In this document: positions 8,370 to 19,027 of the stretch, in pieces
Numbering within the stretch: the stretch's first letter is position 1
Layout of the letters: every line of letters begins with the position of its first letter
Source of the DNA: Streptomyces sennicomposti
GTDB taxonomy: Bacteria > Actinomycetota > Actinomycetes > Streptomycetales > Streptomycetaceae
Direction: 5' to 3'
DNA: 42,924 bases
Assembly (NCBI RefSeq): GCF_019890635.1
Contig: NZ_JAIOAB010000065.1
Coordinates: 1-42,924, forward strand
Position numbers and translations under genes: made by a program
Notes under the pieces: generated by a model
What the model was told of the DNA's origin: nothing
Seen by the model: only the letters and a program-made list of their open reading frames with translations
Databases searched by the model: none

Positions 8370-9681
8370 GGGGTGACCTCGCTCAGCGCACGGGCGGTCT
8401 CGGTGGTGCCGGCGGGCCGCAGCGGCACCTCGGCGGTCAGCCGGAACCGTCCGCCGTCCACCGGTCCGGCCCGCAGGGTGCCGCCGAGTTCCGCCGGCCG
8501 TTCGCGCAGCCCGGCCAGTCCCGAGCCCGGTCCGCCGCCGGGGGAGCCGGGGCCGCCGCCGGGTGAGCCCGGCGCCCCGTCGTTCTCGACGGACAGTTCG
8601 GCCCGGCCATCCTCGGTCCGCAGGGCGATGGCGCAGGTCCGGGCGTCGCCGTGCCGGAGGACGTTGGTCGCCGCCTCGCGGACCACCCAGCCGAGCGCGG
8701 ACTGCACCGGGGCGGGCAGCCCGGCGGCCGAGCCGGTGATCGCGCAGTCGATGCCGGCGGCTTCCAGCACGCCCTGCGCGCCCGCGAGTTCCGCCCCGAG
8801 GTCGGCCTCCCGGTAGCCGCGGACGACCGCGCGCACCTCGCGCTGCGACTCCTGCGCCAGCCGCTGCACCTCGACCATCTGGTCCACCGCCTCGGGCCGT
8901 CCGCGCCGCCCCAGCCGCACCGCCAGCTCGGCCTTCAGCGCGATCACCGCGAGGTTGCGGCCCAGCACGTCGTGCAGGTCCCGCCCGAACCGCAGCCGCT
9001 CCTCGGCGACGGCGAGTCGCGCCTCGGTCTCGCGGGCGCGTTCGGCCTCCCACAGCACCGACGGGGTCCACGCGCCGCAGCGGGCGGCCAGCAGGGACAT
9101 CGCCAGGGCGAAGACGACCAGGAGCCCGGTCATGAGGACGTCCAGGGCCGTGCGGAAGGCGAGGGCGGACGCGGCCATCAGGACGGCCGCCAGCAGGGCG
9201 GAGCGGCGCAGCAGCACGGGCACCGTCACCAGCAGCCCGTACAGCAGGCCGAACGTCAGCAGGGCGGCGCCGACCGCCAGCCGCGCCGTCCAGGGGGTGA
9301 TGCCGCCGACGAGGGCCAGCACCATGGGCAGGACCAGCGCCAGGACGAGCAGGACCCCAGCGCCAGGACGAGCAGGACCAGGGAGGGGCGCAGGGCCCGG
9401 GCGGGCAGGGCGCCGCGCCCCAGGTACTGGTCGAGCGCGGGCCGGGCGAGCCGGTTGGCGGCCAGGCACTGCAGGGCGCCGACGACGAGCAGCAGGCCGC
9501 CGAGGACCAGCGGCACCGGCCGGTGCCGCACTCCGTCGGCCACCGGCAGCGCCAGCCAGGTCAGTTCGAACACCCAGATCGTGGCGCACCAGGTGATCAC
9601 GCTCTGCAGCTCGACCCGTTCGGCCTTGCTGCGGTCGCGCCAGTTGCGCCGCTGCCAGCCCCGTATCCCGCCGAGCACCAT
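8366..9681 (-). pseudogene. DesK/NarX-type sensor histidine kinase, frameshifted by a 23-base duplication
   Basis: The N-terminal part (ATG 9681 behind GGGAGGG) has several membrane segments and reads through ALRPSLVLLVLAL. It then leaves frame. The second part resumes as VLPMVLALVGGITPW and carries further membrane segments, the HisKA_3 phospho-acceptor in GRDLHDVLGRNLAVIALKAE, the N-box REAATNVLRHG, and a glycine-rich GSGLAGLRERPAELGGTL. The break coincides with a perfect 23-base tandem duplication (9334-9379). Removing one copy restores one uninterrupted kinase. It lies between the permease gene and the regulator gene, with a 4-base stop/start overlap to the latter. All catalytic motifs are still present, which suggests a recent lesion, an assembly error, or reversible slippage. 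Confidence 0.88.
9334..9379. repeat. Perfect 23-base tandem duplication in the kinase gene
   Basis: The 23-base unit beginning CCAGCGCCAGGACG and ending AGCAGGACC occurs at 9334-9356 and again at 9357-9379 without mismatch. As 23 is not a multiple of three, the second copy shifts the reading frame. Confidence 0.97.
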
Positions 9682-9733
9682 GGCCCTCCCCTCCGTCGTC
9701 CCCCGGGCGGTCGGCCCGTCGTCCCCCGCGCGG

Positions 9734-10546
9734 TCAGCACCGCGGGTCCCAGCGGAACCACCGTCGCACAGCGAACACCGCCGCCGCCGTCCAGGCCAGG
9801 GCGACGGCCAGCGCGCGCAGCGCCTCGGGTCCGCTCAGCTCGCCGGTCCAGCCGCCGCGCACCAGGGTGATGACCGGGGTGAGCGGCAGGAGTTCGCAGA
9901 TCCGGGCCGCCGTGTCGGGCAGCAGCTCCAGCGGCACCATGACGCCCGAGCCCAGCATCGAGACCAGCACCAGCGGGATCGCGGTGACCTGGGCGCTCTC
10001 GGCGGTGCGGGTGAGACCGGAGGTGACCGCCGCCAGGGCCACGGCCAGGGCCAGCCCCAGCAGCAGCCCCGCGACGGCGAGTTGGGGTGCGTGCGGGGCG
10101 GGCAGATCGAGGAGCGCCGTGCACGCGGCGGCCAGGATCAGCGACTGCGCAAGCCCCGTCACGACGGCCGGTACGGCGGCCCCGGCGAGGATCTCCGCGT
10201 CGCGCGCCTCGCCGGTGCGCAGCCGCTTGAGGACGAGCTGTTCGCGGCGGGCGACGAACACGCCGACGAGGGTGGAGTACACGGCGAACAGCAGCGAGAA
10301 ACCGACGGCGGCGGGCAGGACGACCAGCCCGGCGGTGAGACCGGCGTCCGCGAGCTTCATCCGGTCGGTCACCGAGTGCACGCTGAGCGGCAGCGCCAGC
10401 GGCACGAACACCGCCGAGACCAGCGTGCTCTTCGTCCGTACGAACAGGGTCAGTTCGGCCCGGGCGAGCGCGGCCATACGGCCCCTCGCGGTGGTGTGCG
10501 CGGCCCGGGTGCGGGCGGGCGCCGGTGCGGTGACGGTGTCGCTCAT
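9734..10546 (-). CDS. ABC-2 type transporter permease
   Basis: The product has 270 residues from ATG 10546, which overlaps the ATPase stop (ATGA), so the two are translationally coupled. After a cytosolic N-terminus (MSDTVTAPAPARTR) come about six hydrophobic segments, including GLVVLPAAVGFSLLFAVY, a central pair, AIPLVLVSMLGSGVMVPLELLP and the final ALAVALAWTAAAVFAVRRWF. The MVPLELLP segment before the last helices is typical of ABC-2 exporters. With the upstream ATPase it forms an exporter of unknown substrate, usually a drug, lipid or antimicrobial peptide for this family. The downstream sensor kinase and regulator are broken, but this gene is intact. Confidence 0.9.
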   Translation of the reverse strand: MSDTVTAPAPARTRAAHTTARGRMAALARAELTLFVRTKSTLVSAVFVPLALPLSVHSVTDRMKLADAGLTAGLVVLPAAVGFSLLFAVYSTLVGVFVARREQLVLKRLRTGEARDAEILAGAAVPAVVTGLAQSLILAAACTALLDLPAPHAPQLAVAGLLLGLALAVALAAVTSGLTRTAESAQVTAIPLVLVSMLGSGVMVPLELLPDTAARICELLPLTPVITLVRGGWTGELSGPEALRALAVALAWTAAAVFAVRRWFRWDPRC

Positions 10547-11526
10547 GCGGCGTGCTCCTTCGTACGAGGCTGCGACCCGGGCGTCTGTGCCCCGGACGCG
10601 GCGGCCTCCCGTGCGATGCCGAGGAACGCCTCCTCCAGCGAGGCCGACCGGGCGTCCAGCCCGTTCAGTTCGACCCCGGCGTGCCGCGCCCACAGCAGCA
10701 GTTCGGTGGCCGTGCGCTGCAGTGCGCGGGTGCGCAGCCGGACGACGCGGCCGGCCGTCTCGTGGCCGCACACGCCCAGCTCGGCCAGCGGCGGCAGATC
10801 GCCGAGGAAGTAGCCCTCGGGCAGTTCGAAGGAGATCCGGGAGGGCTGCGCGGCCGTCACCTCGGCGGGGGTGCCGGCCGCCGCGATGCGGCCCTCGTGC
10901 AGGATCGCGAGCCGGTCGGCCAGGCCCTCGGCCTCCTCCAGGTAGTGCGTGGTGAGCAGCACGGTCGTCCCGGCGTCGCGCAGCGCGCCCACCAACTGCC
11001 AGGTCTCACGGCGCCCTTCGGCGTCCAGCCCGGTCGTCGGCTCGTCCAGGAACAGCACCTCGGGGTCGCCGAGCAGCGCGAGCGCCAGATCCAGCCGCCG
11101 CCGCTCCCCGCCCGACAACTGCTTGACCCGCACCTCGGTGCGCCGCTCCAGCCCGACCAGCGCGAGCACGTCCCGGGGCGGTCGCGCCCCGCTCACGCAG
11201 CCGGCCCACATCCGCGCGGTCTCGGCGACGGTCAGCTCGGAGGGGAAGCCGCCCTCCTGGAGCATCACTCCGGTACGCGGCCGTACGGCGGCGCGCTCGG
11301 TGAACGGATCGTGGCCCAGGACCCGTACGCGTCCGGAGGCCGGGGCCGCCAGGCCCTCCAGCAGTTCGACGGTGGAGGTCTTTCCCGCGCCGTTGGTGCC
11401 CAGCAGTGCGAAGACCTCGCCATGTTTCACGTGAAACGAGACCCCGCGTACCGCCTCGAACCCGCCCCCGTACACGCGCCGCAGGTCGGTGACCTCAATC
11501 GCGTGGTCGTGTTCGTCGATGTTCAT
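10543..11526 (-). CDS. ABC transporter ATP-binding protein (ABC-2 exporter)
   Basis: The protein has 327 residues and an ATG start at 11526. It shows Walker A GTNGAGKTS (about 43-51), the Q-loop MLQEGG, the signature LSGGERRR, Walker B VLFLDEPTTGLD and the H-loop TTHYLEEAE. An about 100-residue C-terminal extension follows, as in DrrA-type export ATPases. It powers the permease that overlaps its 3' end. It is first in a four-gene operon (ATPase, permease, kinase, regulator) whose signalling half is damaged. A parS-like palindrome is embedded in the codons for VSFHVKH (about 29-35). An inverted repeat suitable as an operator lies 44-63 bases upstream of the start. Confidence 0.95.
   Translation of the reverse strand: MNIDEHDHAIEVTDLRRVYGGGFEAVRGVSFHVKHGEVFALLGTNGAGKTSTVELLEGLAAPASGRVRVLGHDPFTERAAVRPRTGVMLQEGGFPSELTVAETARMWAGCVSGARPPRDVLALVGLERRTEVRVKQLSGGERRRLDLALALLGDPEVLFLDEPTTGLDAEGRRETWQLVGALRDAGTTVLLTTHYLEEAEGLADRLAILHEGRIAAAGTPAEVTAAQPSRISFELPEGYFLGDLPPLAELGVCGHETAGRVVRLRTRALQRTATELLLWARHAGVELNGLDARSASLEEAFLGIAREAAASGAQTPGSQPRTKEHAA
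11424..11437. promoter_or_regulatory. parS site (ParB-binding centromere sequence) inside the ABC ATPase gene
   Basis: The 14-base palindrome GTTTCACGTGAAAC is the Streptomyces/Bacillus parS core, bound by ParB for chromosome segregation. The core is perfect here, in the context TGTTTCACGTGAAACG. Streptomyces carry many parS copies around oriC, some within genes. Confidence 0.85.
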
Positions 11527-11569
11527 GAGACCAGCGTTCCGCCGGTTCGGCGCCGACAGCAGTGCGCGG

Positions 11570-11589
11570 TGTCATGAGTCGCCATGACA
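11570..11589. promoter_or_regulatory. Inverted repeat upstream of the ABC/two-component operon, candidate operator
   Basis: Perfect 7-base arms TGTCATG and CATGACA are spaced by six bases, followed by a further half-like ATGTCA at 11591-11596. It lies 44-63 bases before the ATPase start. NarL/DesR-type regulators bind such TCATGA-containing dyads, so this is the natural candidate for the operon's own regulator. This is inference from position and symmetry. Confidence 0.5.
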
Positions 11590-11603
11590 AATGTCAGGAC
11601 GGT

Positions 11604-11642
11604 GATCGCGGGGAACACGACCGTGGATCGCGGGGAACACGA
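11604..11642. repeat. 17-base direct repeat near the operon promoter
   Basis: GATCGCGGGGAACACGA occurs at 11604-11620 and again at 11626-11642, a 22-base spacing equal to two DNA turns. It may be a paired binding site or a simple duplication. Confidence 0.75.
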
Positions 11643-11675
11643 AAAGACCCCGGTCCAGTGGACCGGGGTCTTTTT
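11642..11675. terminator. Strong intrinsic terminator
   Basis: Fifteen-base perfect arms AAAAGACCCCGGTCC/GGACCGGGGTCTTTT surround a three-base loop. The arms carry A and T runs on both sides, so it can work in both directions. It separates the tRNA-Gly gene (minus strand, transcribed toward it) from the ABC operon. Confidence 0.9.
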
Positions 11676-11679
11676 CCCG

Positions 11680-11752
11680 AGCGGACGACGAGGCTCGAAC
11701 TCGCGACCTCAACCTTGGCAAGGTTGCGCTCTACCAACTGAGCTACGTCCGC
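11680..11752 (-). tRNA. tRNA-Gly (anticodon GCC), copy 2
   Basis: The sequence is identical over 73 bases to the copy at 7619-7691, with the anticodon arm CAACCTTGCCAAGGTTG. The two copies flank the ABC/two-component operon as direct repeats. A terminator begins five bases past its 3' end. Confidence 0.97.
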
Positions 11753-11833
11753 ATTGCCTCCGACCGGCTCCCACCGATCGGTGCGAGCACCAGCCTACCT
11801 GATCCACAAGAGTGGTCCGGACCGGCGGTGCAG

Positions 11834-11905
11834 AGCGGGTGACAGGAATCGCACACTGCGCCTTCCCCCTGGAAGGGGGATGTTCTGCTACTGAACTACA
11901 CCCGC
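11834..11905 (-). tRNA. tRNA-Gly (anticodon TCC)
   Basis: On the minus strand the 72-base gene starts GCGGGTGTAGTTCAG and has the anticodon arm ATCCCCCTTCCAGGGGG, so it reads GGA/GGG. The T-arm contains GATTCC and the acceptor closes with CACCCGC plus T. It lies 80 bases upstream of tRNA-Gly(GCC), and the two are probably co-transcribed. Confidence 0.95.
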
Positions 11906-12220
11906 ATGTACTCCGTGGGTTTCGGCCTTTCGGCCTCGCCCCTCGGCGTGCTCCAGACATTAGCTGATCAACGGGGGGGTTGCGCAAGTCGGTTCCTCAG
12001 CGGGCCGGCTGACGGTCCCTGGGGAGGCCCTGCCCGCCTGGGACCGGCCGGGGGGCAGCGCCGGGCGGGGAACGTCAGCCGGGGGCGGCAGTGCGGGGTG
12101 AGCCCGGGCGGGGCGGCGGCGCGGGGTGCGGGGTGCGTCCGGGCCGGGACCGGCGGCGCGGGGTGCGTCCGGCCGGGGCGGCTGGGGGCCCTTGGGAGGC
12201 CCCCGACCCACCCCGCACGC
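11906..12220. other. Very GC-rich intergenic region between tRNA-Gly and the Lsr2-like gene
   Basis: I see no gene here. The end nearest the tRNA (about 11955-11980) is less GC-rich and should hold the tRNA promoter on the minus strand. The rest contains loose repeats of GCGGGGTGCGTCCGG. A hairpin at 12184-12204 probably ends the Lsr2-like transcript. Confidence 0.5.
12184..12204 (-). terminator. Hairpin after the Lsr2-like gene
   Basis: Seven-base perfect arms GGGGGCC/GGCCCCC with a seven-base loop lie 17 bases past the stop codon of the minus-strand Lsr2-like gene. Confidence 0.55.
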
Positions 12221-12538
12221 TCACTGCGCCGCGCTGAACGCCTCGTACACCTTCTTCGGAATCCGGCCCCGGGCCGGCACGTCCATCTTGTTGGCCTGCG
12301 CCCAGGCGCGGACGGCCGCCGGGTCGGGGGCCACCTCCGTCTGCCGGTACGCCTTGCCGGAACGCGACCGCTTGCGGCCCGCCTCCACATACGGAGCGAG
12401 CGCCTTGCGCAGCCGCTTCGCATTGGCCTGGTTCAGGTCGATCTCGTAGAACTTGCCGTCGAGTCCGAAGGCGATCGTTTCCGCCGCTTCCGAGCCGTCG
12501 ATGTCGTCAAAGAGAGTGACCACGACACGCTGCGCCAC
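12221..12538 (-). CDS. Lsr2-family nucleoid-associated protein (paralogue, LsrL-like)
   Basis: Lsr2 proteins bridge AT-rich DNA and silence foreign genes. The 105-residue product starts at GTG 12538, preceded by AAGGGAC. It has the N-terminal dimerisation domain (AQRVVVTLFDDIDGSEAAET, then a YEIDL strand) and a C-terminal DNA-binding helix pair holding the minor-groove motif RGR within DVPARGRIPKKV (about 86-97). Length and motif order fit the family exactly. The position between the tRNA-Gly genes and purS matches the Lsr2 paralogue that Streptomyces carries beside its main Lsr2, hence the paralogue label, which is inference. It is divergent from purS. Confidence 0.93.
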   Translation of the reverse strand: MAQRVVVTLFDDIDGSEAAETIAFGLDGKFYEIDLNQANAKRLRKALAPYVEAGRKRSRSGKAYRQTEVAPDPAAVRAWAQANKMDVPARGRIPKKVYEAFSAAQ

Positions 12539-12905
12539 GAATATCGGTCCCTTCGTGCGACACCTCTGCGTCCCGGCGGCTCTGTCATGGCCTGCCGGAC
12601 GTGCGGAGATGTTCGCCAGATAGTCGGCTGTCCGCCTGTTATCGGGAAAAGTATCGGCTGTTGCCAATTCATTTGTACAGTGCCGGGCATTGCCAAGTGA
12701 AGCCCCGACTAAATCTGTCCGCGTGTCCCCGGGCAATGGAGTATCCGGCACGCATCGCCGAACTTTCCCAGAACTTTTCCCGAAGACTGCGCTCCGATAC
12801 CGCACCGTGACCGTCGTCACGTAGTTTCCTACCAATCTACTCGCGTAGAAATTTTGTGCGGGTAGTCTGAAGGGACCTGCTCAGCACCACACACCGGGAG
12901 TGCCA
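12539..12905. other. Divergent promoter region between the Lsr2-like gene and purS
   Basis: This 367-base stretch is less GC-rich than its surroundings and holds no gene I can support. Near purS there is a short dyad GTGAC-CGTC-GTCAC (12807-12820), and then a relatively AT-rich stretch around 12821-12860 suited to the promoter of the purSQL operon. I cannot fix a -10/-35 pair with confidence. Confidence 0.5.
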
Positions 12906-13169
12906 GTGGCACGCGTCGTAGTCGACGTCATGCTCAAGCCGGAGATCCTCGACCCCCAGGGCCAGGCGGTGCAGCGCGCACTGCCGCGCCTGGGTTTCGA
13001 AGGCATCTCCGACGTACGTCAGGGAAAGCGATTCGAACTGGAAGTGGACGGGCCCGTCGACGACGCCGCGCTCGCCCGCATTCACGATCTTGCCGAATCC
13101 TTCCTCGCCAACACCGTGATCGAGGACTTCACCGTCAAGGTGGAGGAAGTCGCGGAGGCCGCGAAGTGA
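12906..13169 (+). CDS. purS: Phosphoribosylformylglycinamidine synthase subunit PurS
   Basis: PurS is the small structural subunit that brings PurQ and PurL together in the FGAM synthase complex. The product has 87 residues, the usual size. It starts ARVVVDVMLKPEILDPQGQA and carries VRQGKRFELE and NTVIEDF, both standard. I prefer the GTG at 12906 to the GTG two codons earlier because GGGAG ends five bases before it, at 12900. The stop overlaps the purQ start (GTGA), so the genes are coupled. Confidence 0.96.
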   Translation: MARVVVDVMLKPEILDPQGQAVQRALPRLGFEGISDVRQGKRFELEVDGPVDDAALARIHDLAESFLANTVIEDFTVKVEEVAEAAK

Positions 13170-13866
13170 CCGCTCGTATTGGCGTCGTCACTTTCCCGGG
13201 CAGCCTCGACGACCGTGACACCCAGCGCGCGATCCGCCTCGCGGGCGCCGAACCGGTCGCCCTGTGGCACAAGGACAAGGACCTCAAGCAGGTCGACGCG
13301 GTGGTCCTGTGCGGCGGTTTCTCCTACGGCGACTACCTGCGGGCCGGCGCCATCGCCCGGTTCTCGCCGGTGATGGACACCCTCGTCGACCAGGCGAAGG
13401 CCGGCCTCCCGGTGCTCGGCATCTGCAACGGCTTCCAGATCCTCACCGAGGCGCACCTCCTCCCGGGCGCGATGCTCGGCAACGACCACCTCCACTTCAT
13501 CTGCCGCGACCAGAAGCTGCGGGTGGAGAACGCGGAGACCGCCTGGACCAGTGACTACACCGCCGGCCAGGAGATCAGCATCCCGCTGAAGAACATGGAC
13601 GGCCGGTACGTCGCCGACGCGTACACGCTGGACAAGCTGGAGGCGGAGGGCCGTGTCGCCTTCCGCTACCTCACCCGCGGCGAAGCCGCCGAGGGATACG
13701 GAAACCCGAACGGCTCGCTCAACGACATCGCCGGCATCACCAACGACGCCGGGAACGTCGTCGGCCTCATGCCGCACCCCGAGCACGCCACCGAGCCGCT
13801 GATCGGCACCGGCCGCACCGACGGCCTGCCGTTCTTCACCTCGATCCTGAAGAAGCTGGTCACCGC

Positions 13867-13870
<4 letters not shown>
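13166..13870 (+). CDS. purQ: Phosphoribosylformylglycinamidine synthase subunit PurQ (glutaminase)
   Basis: PurQ releases ammonia from glutamine for FGAM synthesis by PurL. It is a class I glutamine amidotransferase of 234 residues. The nucleophile Cys87 lies in VLGICNGFQIL, the oxyanion region is CGGFSYGDYLRAGA, and the His/Glu pair is in MPHPEHATE (His204, Glu206). The start overlaps the end of purS and the end overlaps the start of purL (ATGA), which gives tight stoichiometric coupling. Confidence 0.97.
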
Positions 13871-16125
<2,255 letters not shown>

Positions 16126-16144
16126 TCCGGCGCGTACGGGACGA

Positions 16145-16182
16145 CGCAGGGGTCCGGCCGCCGCGACGGCCGGACCCCTGCG
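16145..16182. terminator. Terminator after purSQL
   Basis: Sixteen-base perfect arms, CGCAGGGGTCCGGCCG and its complement, flank a six-base loop 19 bases after the purL stop. There is no U run. The rest of the gap to 16424 holds no gene; it contains GCCGTCTCCCGTAC as a direct repeat. Confidence 0.85.
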
Positions 16183-16424
16183 CGGTATGCCCGGCCGCTC
16201 GCCGCGCGTCGCCGATCCCGCTGGCCAGGTGTCGCCGTCTCCCGTACAACAGCCGTCTCCCGTACCGACCGTCGGCTGCCGTGCGGCCGTCGGGCGTCCC
16301 GGCGTACGGAACCCGCCGGGACGGAGGGCGTTGCCCTCGCACGCCGGAGCCGCCCGCACCCGCCCCGCCCCGCCCCGTCGGAAAATCTCTGAGCCGGCCG
16401 TTCCCACCGCATAGGCTCCCTGCC

Positions 16425-17222
16425 ATGCCCCCGGTGAAGAAGCGCGCCCGGTCCTACGATCCCGGCAAGATCCGCGTGGCGGTTCTCGCCCAGTTCGGTC
16501 ATGTGCGGGAGGCCGTGCGCGGGCTCGGCGGCGAGCAGTTGGCGCTGCCCACCCGGCTCGGCGACTGGACCGTGCGGGACCTCCTCGCCCACCTCACCAT
16601 GGCCGTGGAGAGCGTCAGCCTGGCCGCCGAGCGCCCCGCGCCCGCCCGCGCCGAGACCGGGCCGCTCGACTACGCCGCGGCCACCGGACGGCACGCCGAG
16701 GCCATCGCCGACCGCAGCCGCGAGATCGCCGAGGCCCACCCGGACCTGGACGCCCTGTACTCGCGGGTGGGGGAGCGGTTCGCCGGCACGCTGGAGCGGG
16801 TCCCGGCCGAAAGGGTCATCGACACCCGCGCGGGCGCCATGACCCTCGCCGACTACCTGGTCACCCGCACCGTCGAACTCGTCGTCCACACCGACGACCT
16901 GAACGCCGCCGTGCCCGGCCTGGAGGTCCCGCTGGAGCGTCAGGCCCTCGCCGCCTGCACACGGCTGCTGGCCGACACCCTCGCCGTCCGTGCGCCCGGC
17001 GGCTCCACGGAGGTGCGGGTGCCGCCGTACGCCGTCGTGCAGTGCGTGCAGGGCCCGCGGCACACCCGCGGCACCCCGCCCAACGTCGTCGAGACCGATC
17101 CGCTGACCTGGGTCCGGCTGGCCACCGGGCGGCTGGCCTGGGAGGACGCCGTGGCGGACGCGAAGGTGAGCGCGAGCGGGGAGCGCGCCGACCTCTCCGG
17201 GCTGCTGCCGCTCATGTCCTGA
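16425..17222 (+). CDS. Maleylpyruvate isomerase-family mycothiol-dependent enzyme
   Basis: The 265-residue product starts at ATG 16425. The N-terminal four-helix DinB/MDMPI-like domain has the predicted metal ligands: His56 in DWTVRDLLAHLTMA, and Glu151 and His155 in RTVELVVHTDDL. The C-terminal part (about 165-260) has the sterol-carrier-like fold seen in this family, with TWVRLATGRLAWEDAV. Members use mycothiol, the actinobacterial thiol, in isomerisation or transferase reactions. The substrate cannot be told from sequence. It stands alone between purL and purF. Confidence 0.85.
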   Translation: MPPVKKRARSYDPGKIRVAVLAQFGHVREAVRGLGGEQLALPTRLGDWTVRDLLAHLTMAVESVSLAAERPAPARAETGPLDYAAATGRHAEAIADRSREIAEAHPDLDALYSRVGERFAGTLERVPAERVIDTRAGAMTLADYLVTRTVELVVHTDDLNAAVPGLEVPLERQALAACTRLLADTLAVRAPGGSTEVRVPPYAVVQCVQGPRHTRGTPPNVVETDPLTWVRLATGRLAWEDAVADAKVSASGERADLSGLLPLMS

Positions 17223-17453
17223 GCCGGGCCGGCCGGACGCGCCGGGCGATGTGCGGCACATCACTCGCGGCCGTCGCGCAGCGGCCCGCGGAGCCCTTCC
17301 GGCCGCCGGCCGGGGCGCCGCGGCGAATTCCCCGCCCCGCCCGCCTGACCTGCGAAAACGCAAGGATCACCGCCATCGCGTCCGGCGGAAGATCCAAAGC
17401 CGCCCGCCATCCCCAATTCGGACCAGTGGACGACCTCGCTTAGACTCGGAGGC

Positions 17454-18983
17454 GTGCCACGTGGTGACGGTCGACTCAATCACGATCTGCTCCCCGGCGA
17501 GAAAGGCCCCCAGGACGCATGCGGCGTCTTCGGTGTCTGGGCTCCGGGCGAAGAGGTCGCAAAGCTCACGTACTTCGGGCTCTACGCCCTCCAGCATCGG
17601 GGTCAGGAATCCGCGGGAATCGCGGTCAGCAACGGCTCCCAGATCCTCGTCTTCAAGGACATGGGCCTCGTCTCCCAGGTCTTCGACGAGACCTCGCTCG
17701 GTTCGCTCCAGGGTCACATCGCGGTCGGACACGCCCGCTACTCGACCACCGGCGCCTCCGTGTGGGAGAACGCCCAGCCGACGTTCCGGGCCACCGCGCA
17801 CGGTTCCATCGCGCTCGGCCACAACGGCAACCTCGTCAACACCGCCCGGCTCGCCGAGATGGTGGCCGAGCTGCCCAAGGACACCAACGGCCGCTCCACC
17901 CGGGTCGCGGCCACCAACGACACCGACCTGCTGACGGCCCTGCTGGCCGCCCAGGTCGACGCCGACGGCAAGCCGCTGACCATCGAGGAGGCGGCCCACA
18001 CCGTCCTGCCGCAGGTCAAGGGCGCCTTCAGCCTCGTCTTCATGGACGAGCACACCCTCTACGCGGCCCGTGACCCGCAGGGCATCCGCCCGCTGGTCCT
18101 CGGCCGCCTGGAGCGCGGCTGGGTGGTGGCCTCCGAGTCCGCCGCCCTCGACATCTGCGGCGCCAGCTACGTCCGCGAGATCGAGCCGGGCGAGTTCGTC
18201 GCCATCGACGAGAACGGCCTGCGCACCTCTCGATTCGCAGAAGCGAAGCCCAAGGGCTGTGTCTTCGAGTACGTCTACCTGGCCCGCCCCGACACCGACA
18301 TCGCCGGCCGGAACGTCTACCTCTCGCGCGTCGAGATGGGCCGCCGGCTCGCCAAGGAAGCGCCCGTCGAGGCCGACCTGGTGATAGCGACCCCGGAATC
18401 CGGCACCCCCGCCGCGATCGGGTACGCCGAGGCGTCCGGCATCCCCTTCGGCGCCGGCCTGGTGAAGAACGCCTATGTGGGCCGTACGTTCATCCAGCCC
18501 TCGCAGACCATCCGGCAGCTCGGCATCCGGCTCAAGCTGAACCCGCTGAAGGAAGTCATCAAGGGCAAGCGCCTGGTGGTCGTGGACGACTCGATCGTCC
18601 GCGGCAACACCCAGCGCGCCCTGGTCCGCATGCTCCGCGAGGCGGGCGCGGCCGAGGTCCACATCCGGATCTCCTCGCCGCCGGTGAAGTGGCCGTGCTT
18701 CTTCGGCATCGACTTCGCCACCCGCGCCGAGCTGATCGCCAACGGCATGAGCATCGACGAGATCGGCACCTCGATGGGCGCCGACTCGCTGGCGTACATC
18801 TCCATCGACGGCATGATCGAGGCGACCACCATCGCCAAGCCGAACCTGTGCCGCGCCTGCTTCGACGGCGAGTACCCGATGGAGCTGCCCGACCCGGAGC
18901 TGCTCGGCAAGCAGCTGCTGGAGACCGAGCTGGCCGCCGGGCCCGCGGCCACGGCCGCCGCCGACGCGATCCGGCGCCCGTAG
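17454..18983 (+). CDS. purF: Amidophosphoribosyltransferase
   Basis: PurF makes phosphoribosylamine from PRPP and glutamine, the committed and feedback-controlled step. The product has 509 residues. The N-terminal nucleophile is Cys23 (DACGVFGVW), so about 22 residues form a cleaved propeptide. The glutaminase domain has QHRGQESAGIA and GHNGNL. The PRTase domain has VVVDDSIVRGNTQRALV (PRPP loop). Cysteines in DICGAS, KWPCFFG and NLCRACFDG match the Bacillus-type enzyme with a 4Fe-4S cluster, so it is probably oxygen-labile. The GTG start at 17454 has GGAGG unusually close (one base). Confidence 0.97.
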   Translation: MPRGDGRLNHDLLPGEKGPQDACGVFGVWAPGEEVAKLTYFGLYALQHRGQESAGIAVSNGSQILVFKDMGLVSQVFDETSLGSLQGHIAVGHARYSTTGASVWENAQPTFRATAHGSIALGHNGNLVNTARLAEMVAELPKDTNGRSTRVAATNDTDLLTALLAAQVDADGKPLTIEEAAHTVLPQVKGAFSLVFMDEHTLYAARDPQGIRPLVLGRLERGWVVASESAALDICGASYVREIEPGEFVAIDENGLRTSRFAEAKPKGCVFEYVYLARPDTDIAGRNVYLSRVEMGRRLAKEAPVEADLVIATPESGTPAAIGYAEASGIPFGAGLVKNAYVGRTFIQPSQTIRQLGIRLKLNPLKEVIKGKRLVVVDDSIVRGNTQRALVRMLREAGAAEVHIRISSPPVKWPCFFGIDFATRAELIANGMSIDEIGTSMGADSLAYISIDGMIEATTIAKPNLCRACFDGEYPMELPDPELLGKQLLETELAAGPAATAAADAIRRP

Positions 18984-19027
18984 GCGCCCCGCCAGCCCCC
19001 TTTCACCAACCCGAAAGATCCCAGGCA

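Noticed and set aside
12900..12905. GTG 12900 as purS start
   Set aside because: It lies within the GGGAG ribosome site; GTG 12906 has proper spacing and the family N-terminus.
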